DNA from: Nitrospirillum iridis
GTDB taxonomy: Bacteria > Pseudomonadota > Alphaproteobacteria > Azospirillales > Azospirillaceae
Assembly: GCF_014205765.1 (NCBI RefSeq)
Contig: NZ_JACIIZ010000022.1
Coordinates: forward strand, 29,467-93,466
Direction of reading: 5' to 3'
Length of the DNA stretch: 64,000 nt
A model generated the notes under the pieces. It searched no databases, was not told where the DNA came from, and saw only the letters and a list, made by a program, of their open reading frames with translations. Both the position numbers and the translations under genes were made by a program. Below, piece after piece: positions 1 to 23,300 of the stretch (positions are counted from its first letter, which is position 1; every line of letters starts with the position of its first letter).

Positions 1-3000
1 AGATCCCACCCACCCTGCATTTCCAGACGCCCAATCCGGCCATCGACCTGGCGGCCAGTCCCTTCCACATCAACACCGCCCTGGTGCCCTGGCAGCCCCC
101 GGCCGGGGTCCCCCGCCGGGCGGGCGTGAACTCCCTGGGTATCGGCGGCACCAACGCCCACGCCATCCTGGAAGAAGCCCCCGCCACGCCGCGCATCGCC
201 GCCGCCAACGACCGGCCGTCGCACCTGCTGACCCTGTCGGCGCGCACGCCGACAGCGCTGGCCGCCTTGGCACGCTCATATGGCCGTTTCCTCGCCGATC
301 ATCCGGATACCGATGCGGCGGACCTGTGCTTCACCGCCAATACCGGCCGCAAGGCCTTCGAACACCGCCACGCCCTGGTGTTCGACACGGTGGCGGACCT
401 GCGCGCCGCGCTGGCGCCGCTGGAGAGGGTGGCCCCGGTCGCCCTGGTGGCCGCCCCCCGCATCAAGATCGCCTTCCGTTTCGCCGATCGTGCCGAGCCT
501 GGCCTGGGGCGTGAGCTTTACCGCACGGCGCCACCCTTCCGCGCCCAGCTGGACGAATGCGACCGGCTGCTGAGCCGCCGCTGGCCGGCGTTGTCCCTGA
601 TCCGTTGCCTGTATGGGGACGCGCCCTGGCCGGATGATGCCGCCTTCACCCGCGCGGCGACGGCCAGCCTGGGCATCGCCGTGGCGGCGTTGCTGCGCGG
701 CTGGGGCCTGGAACCCGATGGCGTCCTGGGCACCGGCACGGGCGCCACGGCGGCGGCCGGCTGGGCGCTGGGCGGGTTGTCCCTGGAAGACGCGTTGGAA
801 CGCGCGGGCCAGGACATCGCCACCGAACTGCCGCCAGCCCCTGATGGTGCCGTGGTGGTGGAGGTGATGGCGGACGGCTGGGCCGGGCTGCTGCGCGACT
901 TGGGCCATGTCCATGTCCGCGGCGGTGCCGTGGACTGGGCCGCCTTTGACCAGCCCTACCGCCGCCGGCGCCTGTCGCTGCCGACATACCCGTTCGAGAG
1001 CCGCCGGTATTGGCTGGAACCACCCAAGGCCGCCCCCACGCCTGTGCTGGAGGCCCGGCCGCATCCCCTGCTGGACCGGCGTTTCGGCAGCCCGCTGACG
1101 CGCGACACCTTCTATGAGGGCCGGCTGGACACCACGCGCCTGCCGCTGCTGGCCGACCACCTGGTCCACGGCCAGCCGGTGGTGTCCGGCGCCTGCTACA
1201 TGTCCATGCTGACCGGCGTAGCGGCGGTGAACGGCCGGCTGGAGGTGCGCGATGTCGCCTTCCTGCAGGCCCTGCCCGTGCCGGAGGACGGCGTCACCGT
1301 GCAACTGGCGCTGCAACCCCAGGCGGACGGCAGCCACGCCGCCACCCTGATTTCCCTGGGCGACGGGGATGGCGCCTACCGCAGCCACGTCACCGCCACC
1401 CTGAATCCGCTGGAGGACTCCACCGCCTTGGCCACCCTCGCCACCCTGGACCTGTGCCAGGGGGGATGCCCACAGACGGTGGCGCTGGACGACCACTACG
1501 CACGTCTGGAACAGCGCCACATCGTGCTGGGTCCGCAATACCGGTGGATGACGGCCCTGTCGCGTGGCACGGACCAGGCCTTCTGCCGCCTGCGCCGCCC
1601 GGCGGAACTGGATGCCGCGACCGACGCGGCCTACGGTCTGCACCCGGGCCTGATCGACGCCTGCTTCGGCCTGATGATCGCCGCCGTGGACATGGACGTG
1701 GCCGACACCTTCATCCCATCCAGCATTGAGCGCTTGCGCCTGCATTCCCGCCCCCCGGGCCGACCGGCCGCGGAAACCCTGTGGGCCTGGGGCCGCTTCT
1801 CCCGCCAGGCCGACGGCGGCGGGGTTCGCGGCGACATCCAGCTATGCGGCGATGACGGCATGCCGGTGCTGACACTTGCGGGCTTCACCGGTCGTGTCGC
1901 CCGGCGCGAGCAGGTCCTGGGGGCCGCCCCGGCCCTGCCGCTGTATCGCCTGGACTGGCAAGCCGACGACCCGCCCCGGACCGAGGCTCCGGCACCCGGC
2001 GCCTGGCTGGTGCTGGCCGACAGCGCTGGCCTGGGCACAGCCGTGGCGTCGAGGCTGGCCGCCCGTGGCCTGCCCTGCCGCACCGTCCCGGCCGGCAGTG
2101 CCGATCTGACGACCGTGCTGGGTGAGGCGACCGCGTCCGCCCCCAGCGGCGGCCTGGGCATCCTGCACCTGGGCAATCTGGACATTGACGCCGGCACCGC
2201 GCCGGCCCGGGCCCGCGCCCTGGGCCTGACCCCGGCCTTGCTGGCCGCCCAGGCGCTGGCGGCCGCATCCGTGACGGGCGCCCTGTGGCTGGTGACCCGG
2301 GGGGCGCAGGCGGCAGGTGAGAACCAAACCGTGACGGCGGCCCAAGCCCCGGCCTGGGGGTTGGCCAAGGTGCTGCGGCTGGAACAGCCGTCCCTGCCCT
2401 GCCGCGCCATCGACCTGGATCCCTCGGCCGCCAGCCTGGGGGCGGAAGCCGACCGGCTGCTGGACGAACTGGCCATCGGCGGCCAGGCGGAGGTGGCATT
2501 GCGCGGCGGCCGGCGCCTGCACCCGGTTCTGCTTCCCCTGGCCGCCGTCGCGGTCCAGGCACCGGCCCTGTCCCCCGACGCCAGTTACCTGGTGGCGGGC
2601 GGATCCGGCGCCCTGGGGTCGGTGATGGTGGACTGGCTGGCCGATCGCGGCGCGCGGCACATCGTCGTCGCCAGCCGGCGTGAGGCGGTCGATGACAGGC
2701 AGGTCCAGCGGTTGGCGGAACGGGGCGTATCCCTCCACCCCCTGCGGGCCGATCTGGCCGACGGCACGGCACTGGCCCTGGCCTGGCGCCTGCTGGAACC
2801 GCGCTTGCCCCCCTTGCGCGGCCTGATCCATGCCGCCGGCATGCTGGACGACGGGGCCCTGTCCGCACAGACGCCGCAACGGCTGGACGCGGTGGCGGCG
2901 CCGAAGATGGAGGGCGCGCTGGCCCTCGCCCATCTGGCCGAGGGGCGAAATCTGGACTTCCTGGTGCTGTTCTCCTCCGCCGCGTCCATCCTGGGCCATC

Positions 3001-3787
3001 CCGGCCAGGCCAACTACGCCGCCGCCAACGCCTATATGGACGCGCTGGCCGCCGATTTGCGGGCGCGGGGGCATCGGGCGGTGGCGATCAGCTGGGGCCC
3101 GTGGGCGGAGGCTGGCATGGCCGCCAGCGACCGCGTCACCGCCGGCTTCAACCGCCTGGGAATCCATCCGCTGACACCCGACCAGGGGCGCCGCGCGCTG
3201 GAAACGGCGCTGGCCGCCAACGTGCCGCATGTTGGCGCGCTGAACTGCGATTGGGACCGGTATGTCGGCCAGAGCGTGGCGCAGTATGGTGACGGCACCA
3301 GTCGCACCGCCCTGTTTCGTCGCCTGGTGAAACCCGCCGCCCCGGTGGCGCCTACGGCGATAGCGGACGAGGCGGATCTGTCCTCGCGTCTGGCCGGCGC
3401 CGCCGGCGAGGCGCGGCGGCAGTTGCTGGCGGCACTGGTGCTGGACGTGGTGACGGAGGCCTTGAGCTTCACCGGCGCCGACGCGGTGGACCGCACCGTG
3501 GCCTTGATGGACCAGGGGCTGGATAGCCTGGCCGCCGTCAGCGTTCGCGCCAACCTGGCCCGGGCGCTAAACGGGGCCCTGCCGCGCGCGTTGCCCGTGG
3601 GCCTGGTGTTCGAATACCCCACGGTGGACGACCTGACCCGCTTCCTGGACCGGGAAACGGCCCCGCCCGCGCCACCGGAAAGCACCGCGCGCCTGGATGA
3701 GGACGACGACCTGGACGGTTTGAGCCTGGCCGAACTGGAGGCGCTGGTCAGCCGCGAATTGAACGGCGACATGCTGAAGGCCGGATC

Positions 3788-3791
<4 letters not shown>
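1..3791 (+). CDS. Type I polyketide synthase, 5'-partial (KS tail, AT remnant, DH, KR, ACP)
   Basis: The reading frame is open from base 3, so the gene starts upstream of the window. The visible 1262 residues hold one polyketide extension module. Residues 1-65 are the end of a ketosynthase (SLGIGGTNAHAILEEAP). Residues about 154-338 are a shrunken acyltransferase in which the GHSxG active site reads GTGTG, so no catalytic Ser remains. The post-AT linker LPTYPFESRRYWL follows. The dehydratase (about 353-633) keeps His of DHLVHGQPVVS and Asp of HPGLIDACFG, but the usual Pro and Gln of the two motifs are Ser and Gly. The ketoreductase (about 645-1043) has GGSGALG, an LDD motif and QANYAAANA, and looks active. 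The ACP (about 1141-1216) has GLDSL. The acidic C-terminal tail is a probable docking segment. The stop overlaps the next start (ATGA). Confidence 0.93.
460..1015 (+). other. Degenerate acyltransferase domain in the first PKS
   Basis: This stretch aligns by eye with an AT: it keeps a GRELY-like segment near the N-terminus, a GLSLEDAL helix and the post-AT linker. It is about 185 residues instead of about 300. The nucleophile motif GHSxGEY is replaced by GTGTGAT, and the HAFH/YASH specificity region is missing. It should not load an extender unit, so the module needs acylation from elsewhere. Confidence 0.75.
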
Positions 3792-15753
<11,962 letters not shown>

Positions 15754-15754
<1 letters not shown>

Positions 15755-18700
15755 TGAACATGACGAGCAACCGCAACGATCTGGACGGCGCCATCGCCAT
15801 CATCGGCATGGGCCTGCGCGTGCCCGGCGCCGACACGGCCGATGGGTTCTGGCGCAACCTGTCCCAGGACGTCTGTTCCATCACCCGCTTCACGCCCGAC
15901 CAATTGCGCGCCGCCGGCGTGCCGGAAGCGGAGTACGCCCGGCCCGACTATGTGCCGGTGGGTGGCATCCTGCCCGACGTCGATCGTTTCGATGCCGGCT
16001 TCTTCGGCTTCACGGCGCGTGAGGCGGAATGCCTGGCGCCGCAGAACCGCCTGCTGTTCGAATGCTGCTGGGAGGCGCTGGAAAACGCCGGTTACGATCC
16101 CAAGGGCACACCCGGCCGCACCGGCCTGTTCTTCGGGCAGAGCCTGAACAGCTATTGGCAGAACAATGTGGAGCCCAACCTGACGGCCCTGGACGTCGGG
16201 CTGGATTTTTTCGCCAACCCGGATTTCCTCAGCACCGGCATCGCTTACAAGCTGGACCTGCGCGGGCCGGCCCTGACGGTGCAGTCCTTCTGCTCCACCT
16301 CGCTGTTGGCGGTGCACCTGGCCCGCCAGAGCCTGCTGGAGGGGGAGTGCGACATGGCGCTGGCCGGGGGCGCATCGGTGCGCATCCCGCAGGCCCAGGG
16401 CTACATCCACATGCCCGACAGCCTGTATTCCCCCGACGGCGTCGTCCGCGCCTTTGACGCCGGCGCCAACGGCACCCTGTTCAGCAACGGCGTGGGCACC
16501 GTGCTGCTGAAGCGGCTGGAGGACGCGCTGGATGACGGCGACCGCGTCGTCGCCGTCATCCGGGGGTCGGCCGCCAACAACGACGGCGGCCGCAAGGCGG
16601 GCTACAACGCCCCCAGCGTGGACGGCCAAGCCCGCGCCGTTGCCCAGGCCCTGCGCGACGCCGGTGTCGCCGCCGACAGCATCGGCTATGTCGAATGCCA
16701 CGGTACCGGCACCTTGCTGGGCGACCCGGTGGAGGTGGCGGCGTTGGCCAAGGCCCATCGCGTCTTCACCGACCGGCGGGGCTATTGCGCCATCGGGTCG
16801 GTCAAGCCCAACATCGGCCACGCTGACCGCGCTTCTGGTGTCCTCGGCCTGATCAAGGCGGCGCTGTGCCTGCGCCACCGCACGCTGCCCGGCCTGCTGA
16901 ACTACCGCAGCCCCAACCCGCGCCTTGAACTGGCGGACAGCCCCTTTTTCATCAACGCGGAGACGCGCCCCTGGGAGGCGGCGGACGGCCCCCGCCGCGC
17001 CGGTGTGACCTCGCTGGGCTATGGTGGCACCAATGTCCACCTGGTGCTGGAAGAGGCGCCACAGCGGCCCACGCCAAGCGGGACCACGGCACCGCAAGTC
17101 ATCGTCCTGTCGGCCCGCAGCGCCGCCGCCCTGACCGCCGCCGGCCGCCGGCTGGCCGATCATCTGGAGGCCAATCCCAACCTGCCCCTGGACGCCATCG
17201 CCCATACGCTGCAGGCCGGCCGCCACGGCTTCAACCACCGGCGCGCCGTGGTGGGCGCCAGCGTCGCCGAGATCATCGGGAGGCTGCGCCAGGCGGATGG
17301 GGCCCGCGAGGTCGCGGTCCGCAACCCGCCCGTCCATCTGGTCCTCACCCCCGGTCCCCTGGACCGCGCGGCGGCCTTGGTCCGCGCGATCCTGGCTTGG
17401 GGCGTCGTCCCCGCCAGCCTGGCGGGCGAGGGCGCCGACCACCTGGCCGCGACCCTGGCCCCCACCGCCGCCATCCCCGTCCGGCCGGTGGACGCGCCGG
17501 TTGAGGCGGGCGACATCCGCCTGCCCCTTGGGGACGGGGACCTGACCCAACTGCTGGCCGATTTGTGGCTGGCCGGCGTGACGCCGGACTGGCAGGCCGT
17601 ATGGGACGGCGCGCCGCCGCCGCGCCTGGCCCTGCCCACCTACCCCTTCGAACGGCAACGGTATTGGCTGGACGGTCGGCAGGAACGTGCCGTGGAGCCG
17701 CCCGCCCCCGGGACCCTCGCCGTGCCGGACGGGGAGGCGCCACCCGCCTTCCAGGTGCCGTCCTGGCGCCGCCTGCCGCCGCTGACAGGAAATGCAGCGC
17801 CGGCGCGCTGCCGCATCGTCGTGCTGGACGGGGCGGGCCTGGGTGATGGCGTGGCCGATGCCTTGGAAGCGCTGGGCGATACCATCATCCGCATCGCGCC
17901 CGGCGCCACCACCACCAACCCAGCGGAACGGCGCTACACCGTGGACACCACCCGGGCGGACCAGTTGGACGCCCTGCTGAACCGCCTGAAGATCTGGGGG
18001 CCAACCGACCTGGTGCTGTGCACACCCGCACCGGCGGTCTGCTCCGCCGAGGCGGCGCTGGCGGCCTTCAGCGATCTGCACCGCTGGATCCGGGCGGTGG
18101 ACGCCGTCTGGCCGGGCAAGCCCTGGGGTCTGACGGTCGTGGCCGCCGGCCTGTTCCAGGTCACCGGGACCGACACGACAGCGCCTGCTTTGGCCGTGCT
18201 GCCGGCGCTGGCCGCCGTGGCGGCGCAGGAATATCCCCATCTTTCCTGCCGTGTTGTCGATGCGGGGAGCCCAGCCGCGACGCTGGCGGCCGAGATCCGT
18301 CAAGGCGACAGCGCCACCGTGGCGTTGCGCGGCCGGCATCGCTGGGCCCCCGCCCAGGAGGCGGTGGAAATCACGGCGGAGGGCCCGGCCGCCCTGGCGC
18401 ACCGGCTGCGTCCCGGTGGCGCCTATCTGATCACCGGTGGGCTGGGCGGCATCGGCTATACCTTGGCCAGCCACCTGGCCGGTACCTTGGGCGCCCGCCT
18501 GGCCCTGGTGTCGCGCGCCGTTCCGGCGGGGGGCGATACGGACGCCAAGGCCCGCCGCCTGGCGGCATTGACCGCCCAGGGCGGGCAGGTCCTGGCGCTG
18601 GCCGCCGACACCGGCGACGCCGCGCAATTGGCCCGCGCAGTGGCGGAGGCCCGCGCCCGCTTCGGCCACATCGACGGCGTCATCCACGCCGCCGGCCTGC

Positions 18701-20310
18701 CCGGCGCCACCACGTTGGACAAGTTGACGTTGAATGAGGCCCGCGCCGTCATCGCGACCAAGGTGGCGGGCGCGGCCGCCCTGATCGACCTGCTGCGGGA
18801 TGACCCGCCCGACTTCCTGGTCTTCTGCTCGTCACTAGCCGCCGTGCGGCCCACGGAGGGCCAAGGCCATTACGCCGCCGCCAACGCCGTGCTGGACGCG
18901 CTGGCCCAAACGGCCGACGCGCCCATGCCCGTCCTGTCGGTGAACTGGAATTCCTGGCGCACGGTGGGCATGGCGCAGGACATCTGGAACCGCCAGGCCA
19001 CCATCACGCCGCTGGACCACCCGCGCTTCCGGGAATGGGTGCGCATGCCGGATGGCGAAGCGCGCTTCCACGCCCGCCTGGACGGGCGCAGCGACTGGCT
19101 GCTGGCCGACCACCGCCTCGCCGGCCGCCCCACCGTGCCCGGCACCGGCATCCTGGACCTGATCCTGCAAGCCCACGCGCTGCACCAGGGTGGCGGTTTT
19201 CAGCCGGTGGAGGTGCGCGACCTGGCCTTCCAGCGACCGTTGGCCACCGATACCACCGTCGAGGTGCGCATCGGCTTCGTGCCGCTGGCCGATGGCCTGG
19301 CCGTGCGGGTGGAAAGCGTGGCGCCGGACGCGGAACCGGTGCTGCATGCCCACGCCACCCTGCATCCCTTGGCCGACGTCGCGGGAACAGTGGCGGTGAT
19401 GCCCGGAACACAGGCGCACCCCCTGCCCGACCGCGCGCCGGACGGCCTGCAGCTGGGCGACCGCTGGCGCTGCCTGACCCGCCTGACCAGCGACGACGGG
19501 CGTAGCGTCGCGAACCTGTCGCTGCCCACCGCCTTCCAGGCCGATCTGGCCGCGACCGTGCTGCACCCCGCCCTGACCGACATCGCCCTCAGCATCCATC
19601 ATCACCTGCACAGTGATGGTGAACCGGCGCTGCCGGTGGGCTATCGCCGTGTGCGGGTCCATGCGCCGCTGGGTGGCGACATCGTCAGCGTCGCCGGCGA
19701 GGCGCCTCGCCGGACGGACACAAGCATGGAATGGACGGTGGCGCTGGCCGACCGGACGGGCCGCGTGCGGGTGGCGGTCGAGGGCTTCGCCCTGGCGGCA
19801 CCCGACAGCATCCAGCCCGCCCCCCCGCCCCGCGCGCAAGCCGATGGTTTGCACGGCAACCCATTCGAGGCCGACAGCATCACGCCGGCCGAAGGCATCG
19901 CCATCTTCCGCGCCCTGCCTTTGGGCCTGACGTCCCAGTTGATGGTGTCACGCGGCCGGCCCACCCCTGTGCTCCAGGCCGCAGCAACCGAACCGACCTT
20001 GGCCCAACCGGTGGCGACGCAACCACGGGATGAGGCGGCGGTGCGCGCGGCGCTGGCGACGCTGTGGCAGCGCATCCTGGGCGGCGGGGTGCCGTCGGCG
20101 GACGCGCATTTCTTCGAGCTGGGCGGCAACTCGCTGGGCGCCACCCGCGTGCTGTCACACCTCCGCGAGGTCTACGGTGTCACCCTGGGCATCAAGGATT
20201 TCTTCGCCGAACCCACCCTGACCGCCCTGGCACGCCGCGTCGTTGCCGGCGCCGCCCCGGCCGATGTCCCCGCCGCCCTCGACGATGACCGGGACGAGGG
20301 GGTGCTGTGA
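15754..20310 (+). CDS. Polyketide synthase module with inverted reductive domains (KS-AT remnant-KR-DH-ACP)
   Basis: A 1518-residue single-module PKS. KS about 13-436 has Cys180 in the divergent context QSFCSTSL plus ECHGTGTLLGDP and KPNIGHADRASG, so it should condense. A very short AT remnant (about 526-640) retains only a vestige of the active-site helix (AGEGADHLAATLAP) and the post-AT linker LPTYPFERQRYWL. KR about 666-1076 has ITGGLGGIG, Lys, Ser and GHYAAANA; it lacks LDD. A dehydratase-fold domain follows at about 1100-1350, after the KR rather than before it, with ADHRLAGRPTVP intact and LHPALTDIALS carrying Ser where Gln/His is usual. A carrier domain (GGNSL) lies at about 1426-1500. 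The acidic C-terminus (DDDRDEGVL) could bind the docking domain of the next protein. The start overlaps the preceding TGA by one base; the stop overlaps the next GTG. Confidence 0.93.
17330..17680 (+). other. Vestigial acyltransferase in the third PKS gene
   Basis: Only about 115 residues separate the KS-AT linker from the post-AT linker. The segment VPASLAGEGADHLAA sits where PxxxxGHSxGEYAAA would be. Glu-Gly replaces the His-Ser pair, and the rest of the AT hydrolase fold is gone. Confidence 0.65.
19050..19800 (+). other. Dehydratase-fold domain placed after the ketoreductase
   Basis: A double-hotdog-like segment with HRLAGRPTVP (HxxxGxxxxP intact) and HPALTDIALS (Asp kept, Ser in place of Gln/His). 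In cis-AT modules the DH normally lies between AT and KR. Here it lies between KR and carrier. It could be a true dehydratase, a double-bond-shifting domain or a cyclase of the pyran-synthase kind; sequence alone does not decide. Confidence 0.7.
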
Positions 20311-23300
20311 CAGTGGACGTGCAATCCCTGCTGCGGCGCTTGGGGGACCTGGACGTCCGTCTGTGGGTGGAGGCGGGGCAACTGCGCTTCTCCGCCCCCA
20401 AGGGCGTGCTTCACGGGGCCTTGCGCGAAGAATTGGTGGCCGCCAAGGCCGACATCGTCGCCCACCTGTCGGCTCCGCAGGTTTTGCCGGCTTCCGCCAA
20501 CCAGGAAATGCTGTGGTCGCTGGACCGGCTGGAGCCCGACTGCCCGCAGTTGTACATCGAGGCGCGGGCCGTGCGCCTGACCGGCACACTGAATCTGACC
20601 GCCCTCACAGCGGCCCTCAACACGCTGTGCGTACGCCATGACAGCCTGCGCACGCGCTTGGCAATGGCGGATGACGGCCTGCATCAAGTGGTGGCGCCCG
20701 ATATCGCCGTCACCATCCCGGTGGAGGATGCGACGGGCCTGGACGGGCCGGCCCTGGAGGCTCGGGTGAACGCGGCCGCCTGGGCGCCCTTCGATCTGGG
20801 CGTCGCCCCACTGCTACGCCTGACCTGGCTGCGCACTGGCGCCGATGACGGCATCCTGGTTTTCGCCCAGCACCACATCGTCACCGACCGGTGGTCCATC
20901 GCCCTGCTGGTGCGGGAACTGTCGGCCCTGTATGCCGCCTTCCAGGCGGGTCAGCCCTCCCCCCTGCCGCCCGTTCCGGCGCAGTACAGCGACTATACCC
21001 GCTGGCAGCGGCAGCGGCTGGCGGAGCGGGGCGACGCACTGATGGCCTATTGGCGCCAGGCGCTGGACGGTGCCCCGCCCGTTCTGAACCTGCCCGCGGA
21101 CCGGCCCTACCCCAAGCGTGCCAGCCACCGGGGCGGCCGTATCGAGCGCCGGCTGGACAGGGCATTCATCGGCACGCTGGACGCCTTTTGCCGGCGGGAG
21201 GGGGTAACGCCCTTCATGACGGTCACCGCCGCCTACGCCGCCCTGCTTCACCGGCTCAGCGGCCAGGACACCGTCGTCGTGGGCACGCCCATCGCCAATC
21301 GGCTGCGGGCGGATTTCGAAGGGGTCGCGGGCTATTTCGTGAACACCCTGGCGCTGCGCCTGGACGTGGACGGGACCGCCCCCTTCCGCGACCTGCTGGC
21401 CTGGACGCGGGACATGGCGCTAACGGCCTACGAGCACCAGGAGCTGCCCTTCAGCCAGTTGGTCGCGGCCCTGCAACCGGACCGCGGCGCCAGCCATCCG
21501 CCCCTGTTCCAGGCCATGATCGCCCTGCAGAACATCGAGATGGCGGAACCCGCCTTCGGCGACGCGGCGCTGGCCCCCCATCCCCTGGCGGCCGACACAG
21601 GGAAATACCCCCTGACCCTGACGGTGCTGCCGGATGAGGCCGGTGGGCCGCTGCTGTGCTGGGACTATCAGACCGACCTGTTCGACGCCGACACCATAGC
21701 CGCCATCGCCCAGCGGTTCGAGCTGCTGCTGGCCGACGCGCTGGCCGCACCCGAACGGCCGGTGGGGCGACTGGCCCTGCTGACCCCGGCCGACGAAGCC
21801 CGTCTGCGGGGCGCCACCAACCGCGACGCCTTGGTCCCCCGGCCCGCCCTTGAGACTATCGGCGGCCTGTTCCGCGCCCAGGCCGCCGCCACGCCCAACG
21901 CCATCGCCCTGGTTCATGGGACGGAGCGCATCGACTATCGCACCCTGAACCGGCGGTCCGACCAGCTGGCGGGTCACTTGGCCCGCGCCGGCGTCCGCGC
22001 CGGCGACACCGTGGGCGTCGCCTTGGACCGGTCGCCCGACTTCATCACCGGGGTGCTGGCCATTCTGAAATGCGGGGCGGTTTACGTGCCGCTGGACCGC
22101 CGGTACCCGGCCGAGCGCCTGGCCTGGATGGCGGTGGATTCCGGCATCCGCCTGCTGCTGACCTCAGCGGACGCCGATACGCCGTGGACGGACGCGCGCC
22201 GCCTGGTTGTGGATACGGCGACCCTGGATGAGGGCCTGGCCCCCGCCACCCCCGGCGTCACCGCCGACAGTCCCGCCTACATCATGTACACCTCGGGTTC
22301 CACCGGCCGGCCCAAGGGCGTGGTGGTGCCGCACCGGGGCATCAATCGGTTGGTGAAGGATGCCGCCTTCGCCCGCCTGGATGCCGATCAGGTGATGCTG
22401 ATGCTGGCGCCGGTATCGTTCGACGCCTCCACCCTGGAAATCTGGGGGGCGCTGCTGAACGGCGGCACCCTGGTGATCGCCCCGCCGCTGGAGGATGATC
22501 TGCTGGCCCTGGGCCGCGTCATCCGTGAGGGCGGTGTGACCACGCTGTGGGTGACAACCGGCCTGTTCACCCTGCTGGTTGAAAACTGCCTGGATGATTT
22601 GCGTGGCGTACGCCAGTTGCTGACGGGCGGTGATTTCCTGCCCCGCCGCCCCGCGGTCGATGTGCTGGCCCGGTTGCCGGACACCACGCTGATCAACTGC
22701 TACGGCCCCACCGAAAACACCACCTTTACCACCTGCCATACCTTCGGCCCCGGGCCTTTGGGCGACGTGGTCCCTGTGGGCCGCGCCATTTCCGGCACCA
22801 CCGTCCACATCGTCGACGCACACGGCAACCCCGTGCCGCCGGGGGTGGCGGGTGAGTTGCTGACGGGCGGCGACGGCCTGGCGCTGGGCTATCACAACCG
22901 GCCCGACCTGACGGCGGAGCGCTTCGTCACGCGGGATTTCGAGCTGGACGGCCTGCGGTGGAGCGAGCGCCTATACCGCACCGGTGACCTGGCCCGCTGG
23001 GTCCCCGACCCGGCCGGCGGCGACGGCCTGGTGGTGGATTTGCTGGGCCGCGTGGACGCTCAGGTGAAAATCCGGGGCTTCCGCGTGGAACCGGGTGAGG
23101 TGGAGGCCGCCCTGGGTGCCCTGCCCGGCATCGCCGACTGCGCCGTGGTGGCGCGGCGTGACGACGGCCAGGCGCGGCTGGTGGCCTATTACGTCGCCCG
23201 TGAGGGTGCGGATATCGCCGACCCGCGCGCCGCCCTGGCGCGGCAATTGCCGGACCATCTGGTGCCGGCGCAGATCGTGGCCCTGCCGGCCTTGCCGGTG

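Noticed and set aside
460..1015. Treating the first AT as functional
   Set aside because: The GHSxG nucleophile motif is absent and about a third of the domain is missing.
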